Made by a program: the position numbers and the translations under genes | Notes under the pieces: generated by a model | What the model was told of the DNA's origin: nothing | The model's input: the letters and a program-made list of their open reading frames with translations, nothing else | Databases searched by the model: none | Source of the DNA: [Actinomadura] parvosata subsp. kistnae | Lineage (GTDB): Bacteria > Actinomycetota > Actinomycetes > Streptosporangiales > Streptosporangiaceae | DNA length: 64,000 nt | Direction: 5' to 3' | Assembly (NCBI RefSeq): GCF_900323885.1 | Contig: NZ_OOHJ01000011.1 | Span: 62,001 to 126,000 of the forward strand | Shown: positions 17,219-25,995 of the stretch, one piece after another | How positions within the stretch are numbered: the first letter of the stretch is position 1 | Layout: each line of letters opens with the position of its first letter

Positions 17219-19510
17219 TCAGGTCGCGGGGCCGGGGCACACCGTGCCCATCGGGGCCGGGCGCAGGCTGATCAGGTAGCGGTTGACGTGCGCGATGACG
17301 CAGGAATTGCCGGCGTTGTAGAGGCCGTGGCCGTGCCCCAGGTACTGCACGCCGCCGGAGCCGGGGATCGGCCGGACGAGGTCGGCGCCGCCGCCGAAGT
17401 CCGTCCAGGAGCCGACGGCCAGGTACGGCGGCAGCTTCCCGGCGGGCAGCGGCGCGGGCGGGTTCGTCGCGGCGACCGGCCAGCCGACGCAGGCGAGGGG
17501 GTGCCACAGCTCGATGCCGGCCAGGTTCGGCAGCAGGCGCTCGCCCTGTCGGCGCAGCTCCCGGTACTCGTCGTAGTCGCGCAAGCCCATGCCGTCGAGG
17601 CAGTGCGTCATGTTCATCCCGGTGAACGAGGGCACCTTCAGGCTGTTCGTGCTCTGCCGGACGTAACCGGCGAACCCTGACGCGTCACCGCCCACGGCCC
17701 GCGCGATCGCCTCGGCGAGCTGCGTCCAGCGGGGGAAGTCCGGCGCGGGCCCCGGCGAGATGACGCTGGGCGCGGCCGCCTCCTTGATGTCGAGCCCGCT
17801 GTAGGCGGCCCGCGGCGACTCGCCCTTGACCGGCACCGGCACGCGGTCGGCGCGGGCCACCAGCGCCCGCCACACCTCGCCGACGTCCTGCCCGCGCAGC
17901 GCGCACGTGCTCGCCCGCGCGCACCAGGCGGCGAAGCGGCCGAACGACTCCTCGTGCGGCAGCCTGCCACGGGCCCGGTCCACGTACGGGTTGGCGGCGC
18001 CGTCGAACACCATCGCGCGCACCCGCTCCGGGAACAGCCGGGAGTAGGCGATCCCCGGCATGCTGCCGTAGGAGTTGGTGATGAAGCTCAGCCGCTCCTC
18101 GCCGAGCGCGACGCGGATCGCCTCCATGTCCCGCGCCACCGACGCCGAGTCCATGTGGTCGAAGAACTCGGGGTCGGCGGCGCGGCAGCGCTCGGCCGCC
18201 GCCCGGTTGCGCCGGCCCAGCTCGGCGTACTCCTCGCGGGTCTCGGGCCAGGTGATCCACGGGCCGGAGACCAGGCAGTCGTACGGCAGCACGCCCTTGT
18301 CGATGGTGTTGCGGGGCTCGACGCTGACCACGTCGAAACGGTCGCGCAGCTCGGCGAAGCTGCCCGCGTTCGTGCTCAGGTCCTGCACGCCCGAGCCGCC
18401 CGGGCCGCCGGGGACCGCGAACACGGTGCCGATCCGGCGGTGCACGCCGGTGGCCGGCAGCAGGCCGACGGTCAGCTCGATCTTCCGTCCGTACGGGCGG
18501 GACCAGTCGACCGGCACGGCGATGGACGCGCACCGCAGGTCCTTCACGAGTCCCTTGCCCGCGCCCTTGCCCTCGCCCCTGTCGGCGCCCTTGTCGGCGT
18601 CCTTGTCCGCGCACCCGCCCCAGCGCAGCGCACCTGCGCCCGCGCCCGGTGTGTCCGCCGCGACGGCGGGGGCCGCCATGACCAGGACGGCCGTGGTCAC
18701 GCCGATCGCCAGCGCCCTGATCCGGCGTCCGCGCAGCGCGATCACGGTGGCGCCCGCCGTCAGCGCCGCGACCACGTACCCGATGAGCAGGCCCGCCGCC
18801 ACGGCGGGCGGCAGGCTTCCGCCGCCGGTCCCCGCGATCTGGAGCGGCAGGTTCTCGATCATGAACGAGCCGGCCCGCGCCCGCAGCGGCATGGGCAGCG
18901 TCCTGGCGACCACCGGCAGCACCACGATGAGCACCGTCAGCACGACCAGCGCGCCCGGCGTGGACCGGACGGCGGCCCCGACCCCGAGCCCGATCAGCGC
19001 GACCGCCGCCATCGACAGCCCCGCCACGATCACGGAGGCGAGCACGCCGGGCTCCGACAGCGGCGTCCCCAGCGTCACCCCCGCGCGCAGCAACTGGCCC
19101 GCCCGATCGCCGAGCACCGCCATGGAGGCCGCGTGCATGGCGAACGCCAGGACCTGGCCCGCCACCAGCGCCACCGCGGCCACGCCCGGGATCTTGGCCA
19201 GCAGCAGCACCTGCCGGCGCGGCACGGCCACCAGGCTCGGCTGGATCATGCCCGTGGCGTGCTCGGACGTGATCGCCAGCGCCCCCAGCAGGGCGAACAC
19301 GAAGTAGGCGACCGCGATGCCGTTGCCGAGGCCGTCCCCGTTCGTGGGGAAGGCCAGCCGCTCCTCCGGCGTCTGGTTGTCGAACCCGCGGCCGATCATG
19401 AACGCGATCCCGGCACACGCCAGGACGGCGGCCAACGAGCAGGCCAGGAGGTAGAGGTTGGAGCGGAGCGAGCGCAGCTTGAGCCATTCGGAGGCGATCA
19501 CGTCGATCAT
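17219..19510 (-). CDS. ABC-2 type permease fused in frame to TAP-like alpha/beta hydrolase
   Basis: One 763-codon frame encodes two proteins normally separate. Residues 1 to about 258 are an ABC-2 permease starting MIDVIASEWLKLRSLRSNLY, with six or so membrane spans and EHATGMIQPSLVAVPRR. At about 260 a hydrophobic stretch (ALAIGVTTAVLVMAAPAVAA) resembling a signal peptide follows, then a charged linker rich in DKGA, then a tripeptidyl-aminopeptidase-like hydrolase: VPVDWSRPYGRK, FAVPGGPGGSG, nucleophile in TNSYGSMPG (Ser near 480) and a C-terminal GHGHG (His near 726). The start overlaps the ATPase stop (ATGA). No internal stop or frame change marks a boundary. Internal GTG/ATG codons could start a separate hydrolase, but none has a clear ribosome site. 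Confidence 0.8.
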   Translation of the reverse strand: MIDVIASEWLKLRSLRSNLYLLACSLAAVLACAGIAFMIGRGFDNQTPEERLAFPTNGDGLGNGIAVAYFVFALLGALAITSEHATGMIQPSLVAVPRRQVLLLAKIPGVAAVALVAGQVLAFAMHAASMAVLGDRAGQLLRAGVTLGTPLSEPGVLASVIVAGLSMAAVALIGLGVGAAVRSTPGALVVLTVLIVVLPVVARTLPMPLRARAGSFMIENLPLQIAGTGGGSLPPAVAAGLLIGYVVAALTAGATVIALRGRRIRALAIGVTTAVLVMAAPAVAADTPGAGAGALRWGGCADKDADKGADRGEGKGAGKGLVKDLRCASIAVPVDWSRPYGRKIELTVGLLPATGVHRRIGTVFAVPGGPGGSGVQDLSTNAGSFAELRDRFDVVSVEPRNTIDKGVLPYDCLVSGPWITWPETREEYAELGRRNRAAAERCRAADPEFFDHMDSASVARDMEAIRVALGEERLSFITNSYGSMPGIAYSRLFPERVRAMVFDGAANPYVDRARGRLPHEESFGRFAAWCARASTCALRGQDVGEVWRALVARADRVPVPVKGESPRAAYSGLDIKEAAAPSVISPGPAPDFPRWTQLAEAIARAVGGDASGFAGYVRQSTNSLKVPSFTGMNMTHCLDGMGLRDYDEYRELRRQGERLLPNLAGIELWHPLACVGWPVAATNPPAPLPAGKLPPYLAVGSWTDFGGGADLVRPIPGSGGVQYLGHGHGLYNAGNSCVIAHVNRYLISLRPAPMGTVCPGPAT

Positions 19511-20421
19511 CGCCCGACCCCCTTGTTTCCGGTGAACTCGGTGCTGTCGCCGGTGAGCCGCATGAACGCCTCCTCCAGGGACGCGGCGCGCGGCGACAGC
19601 TCCGCCAGCGCGATCCCGGCGGACAGCGCCAGCACGCCGATCTCCGCGGCGGTCAGGCCCCGCACGGACAGGGCGCCGCCGTCCTCGGCCGTCACCGCCG
19701 CCCCGCGCTCCCGCATGAGGGCGGCGAGCCGGTCGGGGCGGGACGCGCGGACCAGCACGTCCCCCTGGAAGTGCCCGGCCAGGGCGTCGGTGGCGGTGTC
19801 GGCGATCAGCCGGCCCCGGCCGATCACGATGACGTGGTCGGCGGTGAGCGCCAGCTCGTTCATCAGGTGGCTGGACAGCAGCACGGTGCGGCCCTCGCCG
19901 GCGAGCGAGCGCAGCAGGCCGCGCAGCCAGCGGATGCCCTCCGGGTCGAGGCCGTTCAGCGGCTCGTCCAGCATCAGCGTCGCCGGGTCGCCGAGCAGCG
20001 CCATCGCGATGCCGAGCCGCTGCTTCATCCCGAGGGAGAAGCCGCGGATCCGCCGGTTCGCGACGGCCGTCAGGCCGACCTGCTCCAGCACCGCCGACAC
20101 CCGGCCGGCGCCGATGCCGTTGCTGCGGGCCAGGCAGGCGAGGTGGGCGTGGGCGGTCCGGCCGCCGTGCACCGCGCCGGCGTCGAGCAGCGCCCCCATG
20201 GTGCGCATGGGGCGGCGCAGCGACACGTACGCGCGCCCGTCCACCAGCGCCTCCCCCGCCTGCGGAACCTCCAGCCCGAGCACGGCCCGCATGGTCGTGG
20301 ACTTGCCCGCCCCGTTCGGGCCCAGGAACCCGGTCACCAGGCCGGGTTTCACCGTGAAGGTCAGGTCGTCCACGGCGACCGTGCGGCCGTACCGCATGGT
20401 CAGGCCCCTCACTTCGATCAC
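19507..20421 (-). CDS. ABC transporter ATP-binding protein
   Basis: A 304-residue ATPase with Walker A GPNGAGKST, signature FSLGMKQRLG, Walker B ATLMLDEPLNGLDPEG and switch His in SSHLMNE. It is of the drug/bacitracin-export type. The GTG start was chosen because AGGGAGAG lies 2-4 bases upstream and because the longer reading adds only arginine-rich sequence not seen in the family. It energises the permease domain encoded next, whose start overlaps its stop. A divergent two-component system probably controls the pair. It is closely similar to the ATPase at 44386-45090. Confidence 0.93.
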   Translation of the reverse strand: MIEVRGLTMRYGRTVAVDDLTFTVKPGLVTGFLGPNGAGKSTTMRAVLGLEVPQAGEALVDGRAYVSLRRPMRTMGALLDAGAVHGGRTAHAHLACLARSNGIGAGRVSAVLEQVGLTAVANRRIRGFSLGMKQRLGIAMALLGDPATLMLDEPLNGLDPEGIRWLRGLLRSLAGEGRTVLLSSHLMNELALTADHVIVIGRGRLIADTATDALAGHFQGDVLVRASRPDRLAALMRERGAAVTAEDGGALSVRGLTAAEIGVLALSAGIALAELSPRAASLEEAFMRLTGDSTEFTGNKGVGR

Positions 20422-20520
20422 AACTCTCCCTCGTCGGCGGTCTCGGATCTTCGTGACGAGCCTGTCGGGCCGGCGGCCCGGCCTCCATGGGTCTGCGCCC
20501 ACCCGGCCGGTGGACGATCT

Positions 20521-20536
20521 CCACCCTCCGGGGTGG
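20521..20536. other. Hairpin in the divergent ABC/two-component promoter region
   Basis: CCACCC-TCCG-GGGTGG is a perfect 6-bp stem with a stable TCCG tetraloop midway between the ATPase start and the histidine kinase start. It could be an RNA hairpin in a leader or a binding site for the response regulator. Confidence 0.45.
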
Positions 20537-20582
20537 GGCCAGCCCTACCCCCGCACCGCCGCGAGCAGGGCAGACTGCAAGG

Positions 20583-21944
20583 GTGATCCGGACACCACCC
20601 CCGCCCGCCACTCGCCCGCTCGACGGACGGCTGGCGGCCCAGGCGCGCAGAACGCTGGCGGGCCCGGCCGACCTCGTGCTGAACGCCGCCACGGGGGTGG
20701 CCGCGCTCGCGCTGCTGGTGCTCCTGACAATGTGCGCGGCCCTGAGGCCGGTGACCGGCTCCCGGACGGCTCCGCTGGACCGGGCGCTCGCCCTCGCCCA
20801 CCGCCTGGCCGCCTTCCACCGCCACCGCGCCGACCGCATCCTGCGCCGGGAGCCCCGCACGCACGATCGGGACGCCCGTTCACACGCCCACGACGCCCAC
20901 TCCGACGGCCGAGACGCCCGCACAAGCGACCGGAACACCCACTCGGACGGCCGGGACGTCCGCTCGGACAGGCGGGAGGCCCGCGCGAGCGACGGCGGTG
21001 TCCGATCGGACGGCTGGGGCGAGGTGGGTGGGGCGAGGGGACGGGTGTTGGTGTGGCTGGCGGTGCAGAGCGTGGCGGGGCCGGCCCCGCTGGTCGTGGC
21101 GTGGGGCATGCTGGCCGCCCTGGACTACGTGTTGTTCCGGTTGAACCCGGTGGAGCGGAGCCCGTTGAACACGTTCGCCCTCTCCCTGTCCATCGTGGCG
21201 ATCGCCGTGGTCCTCCTCCTGTCCGTCGCGCTGTTCCGCGCCGGCCAGGCGCGCCTGGCGCGCCTGCTGCTCGCCCCGGCCGCCACGCCGGACGCCCGGA
21301 TCCGCGAGCTGACCGCGTCGCGGGCGGCGCTCGTGGACGCGCGGGACGCCGAGCTGCGCCGGATCGAGCGGGACCTGCACGACGGCGCGCAGGCCAAGCT
21401 GATCGCCATCCGCATGCAGCTCGGCCTCGCGCGCGGCTCCCGCGACCCGGGCGAGACGCTGCGGATGATCGACGAGGCGCGCGAGATCGCCGGTCAGGCC
21501 CTGACGGACCTGCGTGACCTGGTACGCGGCATCCACCCGCCGGTCCTGGCCGACCGTGGCCTGGCGGGCGCCATCGAGGCGTCCGCGCTGCTCTGCCCGA
21601 TGCCGGTCGAGCTGGACCTCGACCTGCCCGGCCGGCTGCAACCGCCGGTCGAGTCGGCCGTGTACTTCGCCGTCGCCGAGGCGCTGACCAACGTGACCAA
21701 GCACAGCGGCGCCTCCCGCGCCTGGGTGCGGCTGCGCCACGCGTCCGGCGTGCTCCGCCTCACCGTGGGCGACGACGGCCGCGGCGGCGCCGACCCTCGT
21801 TCCGACGCTGGTTTGCGCGGGATACGTGATCGTCTGTCCGCCTTCGACGGCTCGCTCACCGTGAGCAGCCCTCCCGGCGGCCCCACCGAACTCACCATGG
21901 AGCTCCCTTGCGCGTTGTCATCGCCGAAGATCTCGCACTCCTGA
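20583..21944 (+). CDS. Sensor histidine kinase (HisKA_3) with His/Asp/Arg-rich repeat insert
   Basis: A 453-residue membrane kinase. One membrane span lies near residues 33-53, then a low-complexity insert near 97-143, then two more spans. The phosphoacceptor His is near 266 in RDLHDGAQAKL. The ATPase domain has ALTNVTKHSGAS and GDDGRGGAD. The insert is a degenerate repeat of DGRDAR/SDR units, unusual for the family. GTG was chosen because CAGACT stands 6 bases before it (leaderless layout), and the longer reading adds unlikely sequence. It overlaps the response regulator gene by 37 bases and is divergent from the ABC operon it probably controls. Confidence 0.85.
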   Translation: MIRTPPPPATRPLDGRLAAQARRTLAGPADLVLNAATGVAALALLVLLTMCAALRPVTGSRTAPLDRALALAHRLAAFHRHRADRILRREPRTHDRDARSHAHDAHSDGRDARTSDRNTHSDGRDVRSDRREARASDGGVRSDGWGEVGGARGRVLVWLAVQSVAGPAPLVVAWGMLAALDYVLFRLNPVERSPLNTFALSLSIVAIAVVLLLSVALFRAGQARLARLLLAPAATPDARIRELTASRAALVDARDAELRRIERDLHDGAQAKLIAIRMQLGLARGSRDPGETLRMIDEAREIAGQALTDLRDLVRGIHPPVLADRGLAGAIEASALLCPMPVELDLDLPGRLQPPVESAVYFAVAEALTNVTKHSGASRAWVRLRHASGVLRLTVGDDGRGGADPRSDAGLRGIRDRLSAFDGSLTVSSPPGGPTELTMELPCALSSPKISHS

Positions 21945-22684
21945 GGGACGGGCTGGTCCGCCTGCTGACGGCGCACGGCTGCACCGTCGTCGAGGCGGTC
22001 GACAACGGCCCCATGCTGCTGCGGGCGCTGGTCACGCACCGCCCCGACGTGGCCGTGGTGGACGTGCGGCTCCCGCCGGGCTTCACCGACGAGGGCCTGC
22101 GCGCCGCGCTGGAGGCCCGCCGGCGGGTTCCGGGGCTGCCGGTGCTGATCCTGTCCCAGTACGTGGAGCAGCTCTACGCGAGGGAGCTGCTGTCGGACCG
22201 GTCGGGCGGCGTCGGGTACCTGCTGAAGGACCGGGTGGGCGACGTGGACCGGTTCGTCGAGGCGGTGCGCCAGGTGGCCGGGGGCGGCACCGCGATGGAC
22301 CCGGAGGTGATCACGCAGTTGCTGACCCGCCGGGGCCGGGACGAGCCGCTGGCCACGCTCACCCCGCGCGAGCGCGAGGTGCTGGCACTGATGGCGGAGG
22401 GGCTGTCGAACCTGGCCATCGCCGCTCGCCTCCAGGTGACGGACAAGGCGATCAGCAAGCACGCCAACAACATCTTCGCCAAGCTGGGCCTGCCGCCGTC
22501 GGACGACCAGAACCGGCGGGTGATGGCGGTGCTGGCGTACTTGCAGGCCGCCCCGCCCCGTCCCGCCCGCCCGCGTGACACCGGGCGAATCGGGCGATGC
22601 TGCTCCATCACCATGACGCTTCTAAGATCCGAAGGGTGGCCAGATACTTCGACCTCCACCCGGACAACCCCCAGCCCCGCCTGA
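21908..22684 (+). CDS. NarL/LuxR-family response regulator, tail possibly run-on
   Basis: An N-terminal receiver domain (VVIAEDLALLRDGL, phospho-Asp in VAVVDVRLPP, KDRVGDVD) is followed by a LuxR helix-turn-helix (LTPREREVLALMAEGLSN, AISKHANNIFAKLGLP). It is the partner of the kinase just upstream. The TTG start follows GGAG. The natural end is probably near YLQAAPPRPARP: the remaining 30 or so residues look like noncoding sequence and overlap the promoter and start of the next gene. Adding one C to the C-rich run near 22555-22575 would create a TGA at about 22576. Confidence 0.85.
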   Translation: MRVVIAEDLALLRDGLVRLLTAHGCTVVEAVDNGPMLLRALVTHRPDVAVVDVRLPPGFTDEGLRAALEARRRVPGLPVLILSQYVEQLYARELLSDRSGGVGYLLKDRVGDVDRFVEAVRQVAGGGTAMDPEVITQLLTRRGRDEPLATLTPREREVLALMAEGLSNLAIAARLQVTDKAISKHANNIFAKLGLPPSDDQNRRVMAVLAYLQAAPPRPARPRDTGRIGRCCSITMTLLRSEGWPDTSTSTRTTPSPA

Positions 22685-23256
22685 TCGGTCAGGTGGTGGA
22701 GCTGCTGAACGCGGACGGGCTGATCGCGTACCCGACGGACTCGTGTTATGCCCTGGGGTGCCGGCTGGGCAACAAGGAGGGCATCGACCGGATCAGGGAG
22801 ATCCGCAGCCTCGACGACAACCATCACTTCACCCTGATCTGCAGGGACTTCGCCCAGTTCGGCCAGTTCGTACGGGTGAGCAACGCGGTGTTCCGGCTGG
22901 TCAAGGCGGCGACGCCCGGCGGGTACACGTTCATCCTGCCGGCGACCAAGGAGGTGCCGCGGCGGCTGCTGCACCCCAGGAAGAAGACGGTCGGCGTGCG
23001 GATCCCCGATCACGTCGTCACGCAGGCGCTGCTGGCCGAGCTCGGCGAGCCCCTGCTGTCGAGCACCCTGCTGCTGCCCGGCGAGAGCGAGCCCCCGACG
23101 CAGGGCTGGGAGATCAAGGAGCGGCTCGACCACGCGGTGGACGCCGTCATCGACGCCGGCGAGTGCGGCGCGACCCCGACGACCGTCGTCGACCTCTCGC
23201 AGGACGAGCCGGAGATCCTGCGCCGGGGCACGGGCGACCCGTCCCTGTTCGAGTAG
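22636..23256 (+). CDS. YciO/Sua5-family L-threonylcarbamoyladenylate synthase-like protein
   Basis: A 206-residue YrdC/Sua5-fold protein. It carries LIAYPTDSCYALGCRLGNK, the YciO-type FTLICRDFAQFGQF and GGYTFILPATKEVPRRLLHP, and a typical end (TTVVDLSQDEPEILRRGTGD). The family binds ATP and double-stranded RNA and makes, or is related to enzymes that make, threonylcarbamoyl-AMP for tRNA t6A modification. YciO members are usually extra copies of uncertain role. GTG was chosen because TAAGAT lies 7 bases upstream, which suggests a leaderless message. Confidence 0.85.
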   Translation: MARYFDLHPDNPQPRLIGQVVELLNADGLIAYPTDSCYALGCRLGNKEGIDRIREIRSLDDNHHFTLICRDFAQFGQFVRVSNAVFRLVKAATPGGYTFILPATKEVPRRLLHPRKKTVGVRIPDHVVTQALLAELGEPLLSSTLLLPGESEPPTQGWEIKERLDHAVDAVIDAGECGATPTTVVDLSQDEPEILRRGTGDPSLFE

Positions 23257-23260
23257 CCAG

Positions 23261-24409
23261 TCAGGTGCGGACCGGCAGGCCGGTGAGCGCTCGCTTGAAG
23301 CCCGGCTGCCAGCCCGCCTCGCCGGCCAGGGTGAGGGCGGGGAAGCGGTCGAAGAGGGTGGTGAGCGCGATCCGGGTCTCGGCGCGGGCCAGCGCGGCGC
23401 CCAGGCAGTAGTGGATGCCGTGGCCGAAGCCGAGGTGCGCGTTGTCGAGGCGGTGGAGGTCGAGCTCGCCGGGCCGGTCGAAGCGGCGCGGGTCGCGGTT
23501 CGCCGCCGCGTACACGACCTGGACGGCCTCCCCGGCCGGGATGGTGACGTCGCCGAGCTCCACCGGTTCCAGGGTGTAGCGCAGGACGGCGAGCTCGGCG
23601 GGCCCGCTGTACCGCAGGAACTCCTCCACCGCCGTCGCGACGTCGCCGCGGTCGAGGGGGTGGGTGAGCAGCAGCCAGGCGCTCTGGCTGATCAGGCCGA
23701 CCGTGGTCTCGTGGCCGGCGAGCAGGATGCTGATCGACAGGGCGATCAGCTCCTCGTCGCCGAGCCGGTCGCCGTCCTCGTCCCGTACCCTGACCAGCCC
23801 GGACAGCAGGTCGTCGGCCGGTGCGCGGCGCTTGGCGGCGACCAGGTCGCGGACGTACCCGACGAGCCCCCTGGCGCCCGCGGCGATCCTGGCCGGGTCC
23901 GGCGCGCCGAGGTCGGCGGCCCAGGCCCGCCACGTGTCGCGGTCCGCGCCGGGGACGCCGAGCAGCTCGCAGATGACCTGGATCGGCAGCGGGTAGGCGT
24001 ACCGCTCGATCAGGTCGAACTCCTGGGGCAGGCCGGTCAGCAGCTCGCCGGCGATCTGCTGGATGCGCGGCCGCAGCCGCTCCACGCGGCGGGCGGTGAA
24101 CTCGCGCGAGACGAGGCGGCGCAGCCGGGTGTGGTCGGGCGGGTCGTAGGCGCCGAGGGTGTGCATCAGGTACGGCGCCACGTCCTCCGGCAGCCCGGCG
24201 GCCGCGGCCACGTCGATCTTGCCCTGTTTGGTGACGTCGCTGCTGAAGCGCGGGTCGGTGAGCACGGTGACGGCCTCCGGATGGCCGGTGACCAGCCAGA
24301 TGGGGGTGCCGTCCAGGTAGGTGCCGGGGCTGACGGGGCCGTGCCCGGCCAGGCCGGTCAGGAACGCGTCCCGGTCGGTGGCGGTCAGCAGGCCGATGAG
24401 GTCGTTCAA
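23261..24409 (-). CDS. Cytochrome P450
   Basis: A 382-residue soluble bacterial P450. The oxygen-binding I-helix motif is LLAGHETT. The K-helix is EEFLRYSGP. The haem-binding loop is FGHGIHYCLGAALAR with ligand Cys near 335. It hydroxylates or epoxidises an unknown substrate with electrons from a ferredoxin not encoded nearby. The TTG start follows GGAG by 6 bases. It lies 42 bases after a TetR gene on the same strand and is probably in one operon with it. No biosynthetic core gene lies nearby, so a catabolic or detoxifying role is as likely as a biosynthetic one. Confidence 0.93.
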   Translation of the reverse strand: MNDLIGLLTATDRDAFLTGLAGHGPVSPGTYLDGTPIWLVTGHPEAVTVLTDPRFSSDVTKQGKIDVAAAAGLPEDVAPYLMHTLGAYDPPDHTRLRRLVSREFTARRVERLRPRIQQIAGELLTGLPQEFDLIERYAYPLPIQVICELLGVPGADRDTWRAWAADLGAPDPARIAAGARGLVGYVRDLVAAKRRAPADDLLSGLVRVRDEDGDRLGDEELIALSISILLAGHETTVGLISQSAWLLLTHPLDRGDVATAVEEFLRYSGPAELAVLRYTLEPVELGDVTIPAGEAVQVVYAAANRDPRRFDRPGELDLHRLDNAHLGFGHGIHYCLGAALARAETRIALTTLFDRFPALTLAGEAGWQPGFKRALTGLPVRT

Positions 24410-24451
24410 GGATCACTCCAGGATGAGGGGGAACGGGGCGGATGGGCGCGG

Positions 24452-25096
24452 TCACCGTGAGCGGCGCTGCTCCCTGACCGCGTCCCAGGCCTCCAGAGCC
24501 CGCTCGTCGGTGAAGACGCCGCGGGTGAAGAGCTCGACGGCGGCCCGGGAGTAACGCAGGGTGGCGTCGGTGTCGTGCAGGTCGGTGACGCCCAGCGCCC
24601 GCGACAGGTGCTCGCCGAAGGCCAGGGGCGCCAGCAGCCAGGTCACGTAGATCGCCGCCCGCGCCCGCGGGTCCTCGCCCGGCTGGGCCCACCCTTCCCG
24701 TACGCCCTGCTCCAGCCACCGCCCGGTGGTCTCGACGAGCTCGTCGAACAGGGCGGCGGCCTCCGGCGTACCGTCGAGGAAGGCGCGTGCCAGGTAGCGG
24801 CGTACGCCGGCGCCGGCCTCCAGCAGGGCACCCAGCCCGGCGGTGTCGTCCAGGGGGTCGTCGAGCGCCTCCATGCCGGGGCCGCCGCGCACGAGCGCGA
24901 TCACGTACGCGTCGCACTCCTTGCGCAGCCCTTCCTTGGTGCCGAAGTGGTGCAGCACCAGGGCGTGTGAGACGCCCGCGCGGGCGGCGACGGCGCGCAG
25001 GCTGACCCGGCCCACGCCTTCGGCGCCGAACAGCTCCAGAGCCGCGTTCCTGATCCGGGCGCGCGCCGTGAGATCGGCGTCGTTGTCTGACCGCAT
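24452..25096 (-). CDS. TetR family transcriptional regulator
   Basis: A 214-residue repressor. The N-terminal helix-turn-helix spans about residues 10-57 (VSLRAVAARAGVSHALVLHHF). The C-terminal ligand domain is typical. It is encoded upstream of the P450 and probably represses it and itself. ATG was chosen because a leaderless promoter with an operator lies directly upstream; the longer reading includes sequence from the PPK2 region. Confidence 0.92.
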   Translation of the reverse strand: MRSDNDADLTARARIRNAALELFGAEGVGRVSLRAVAARAGVSHALVLHHFGTKEGLRKECDAYVIALVRGGPGMEALDDPLDDTAGLGALLEAGAGVRRYLARAFLDGTPEAAALFDELVETTGRWLEQGVREGWAQPGEDPRARAAIYVTWLLAPLAFGEHLSRALGVTDLHDTDATLRYSRAAVELFTRGVFTDERALEAWDAVREQRRSR

Positions 25097-25103
25097 GGTT
25101 GGG

Positions 25104-25133
25104 ATGCTAACCAATTGGTCAGTCGATCGGCAA
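25104..25133 (-). promoter_or_regulatory. TetR/P450 promoter with palindromic operator
   Basis: On the minus strand TTGCCG (25133-25128), an 18-base spacer and TAGCAT (25109-25104) form a promoter whose -10 is 7 bases before the TetR ATG, so the transcript is probably leaderless. Inside the spacer lies the perfect 10-base palindrome ACCAATTGGT (25110-25119), extended to TNACCAATTGGTNA. A repressor bound there would block RNA polymerase. Confidence 0.8.
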
Positions 25134-25137
25134 GCCG

Positions 25138-25932
25138 TCAGTGGAGATCGCCGGTCACGTCGGGCACCGGGATCTCCACCCTCGGCGGGCGCCGGTAGCC
25201 GGTCGGGGCGGGCCGGGGCGGGATCTCCAGCGGCGTGCGCCGCACCTCGTGGTACGGGATCGTGGACAGCAGGTGGGAGATCATGTTGATCCTGGCCCGG
25301 CGCTTGTCCTCGCCCTCCACCTCGTACCACGGCGCCTCGGGGATGTGGGTGTGCACCATCATCTCGTCCTTGGCGCGGGAGTACTCCTCCCAGCGGGTGA
25401 TCGACTCCAGGTCCATCGCCGACAGCTTCCAGCGCCGCATCGGGTCCTCCAGCCGGTCGCGGAAGCGGCGCTCCTGCTCGGTGTCGCTGACCGAGAACCA
25501 GTACTTACGCAGCAGGATCCCGTCCTCCACCAGCAGCCGCTCGAAGATCGGGCACTGGTGCAGGAACCGGGTGTACTCCTCCTGCGTGCAGAACCCCATC
25601 ACCCGCTCGACGCCGGCCCGGTTGTACCAGCTCCGGTCGAACAGCGCGATCTCCCCGGCGGCCGGCAGGTGCTCGACATAGCGCTGGAAGTACCACTGCG
25701 TACGCTCGCGCTCGGTCGGCGCGGGCAGCGCCACGATCCTGGCCACGCGCGGGTTGAGGTACTCCGTCACCCGCTTGATCGTGCTGCCCTTGCCGGCCGC
25801 GTCCCGCCCCTCGAAGATCACCACCAGCCGGTGTCCCTCGGCCCGGACCCACTCCTGCAGCTTCACCAGCTCGGCCTGCAACCGGAACAACCGCTTCTCG
25901 TACGGCTTGCGCCGCAGCTTGTCCTTACTCAT
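25138..25932 (-). CDS. ppk2: Polyphosphate kinase 2 (PPK2)
   Basis: A 264-residue PPK2 that transfers phosphate between polyphosphate and nucleotides. Walker A is FEGRDAAGKGSTIKR; Walker B and lid region is LFDRSWYNRAGVERVMGFC. The end VTGDLH is variable in the family. The second start codon (ATG) was chosen because GGAGG is 9 bases upstream; the GTG two codons earlier would be too close. Its stop is 42 bases from the TetR start, so readthrough into TetR is possible. Confidence 0.93.
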   Translation of the reverse strand: MSKDKLRRKPYEKRLFRLQAELVKLQEWVRAEGHRLVVIFEGRDAAGKGSTIKRVTEYLNPRVARIVALPAPTERERTQWYFQRYVEHLPAAGEIALFDRSWYNRAGVERVMGFCTQEEYTRFLHQCPIFERLLVEDGILLRKYWFSVSDTEQERRFRDRLEDPMRRWKLSAMDLESITRWEEYSRAKDEMMVHTHIPEAPWYEVEGEDKRRARINMISHLLSTIPYHEVRRTPLEIPPRPAPTGYRRPPRVEIPVPDVTGDLH

Positions 25933-25995
25933 GGCCACGCACCTCCGCTCGTCACCGTACGCTCCGGCGCCGCGCGGCGATGCTGCCGGGAGCGG

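Noticed and set aside
22578..22684. A novel C-terminal extension on the response regulator
   Set aside because: The tail has out-of-frame composition and overlaps the next gene's promoter and start; a missing C explains it better.
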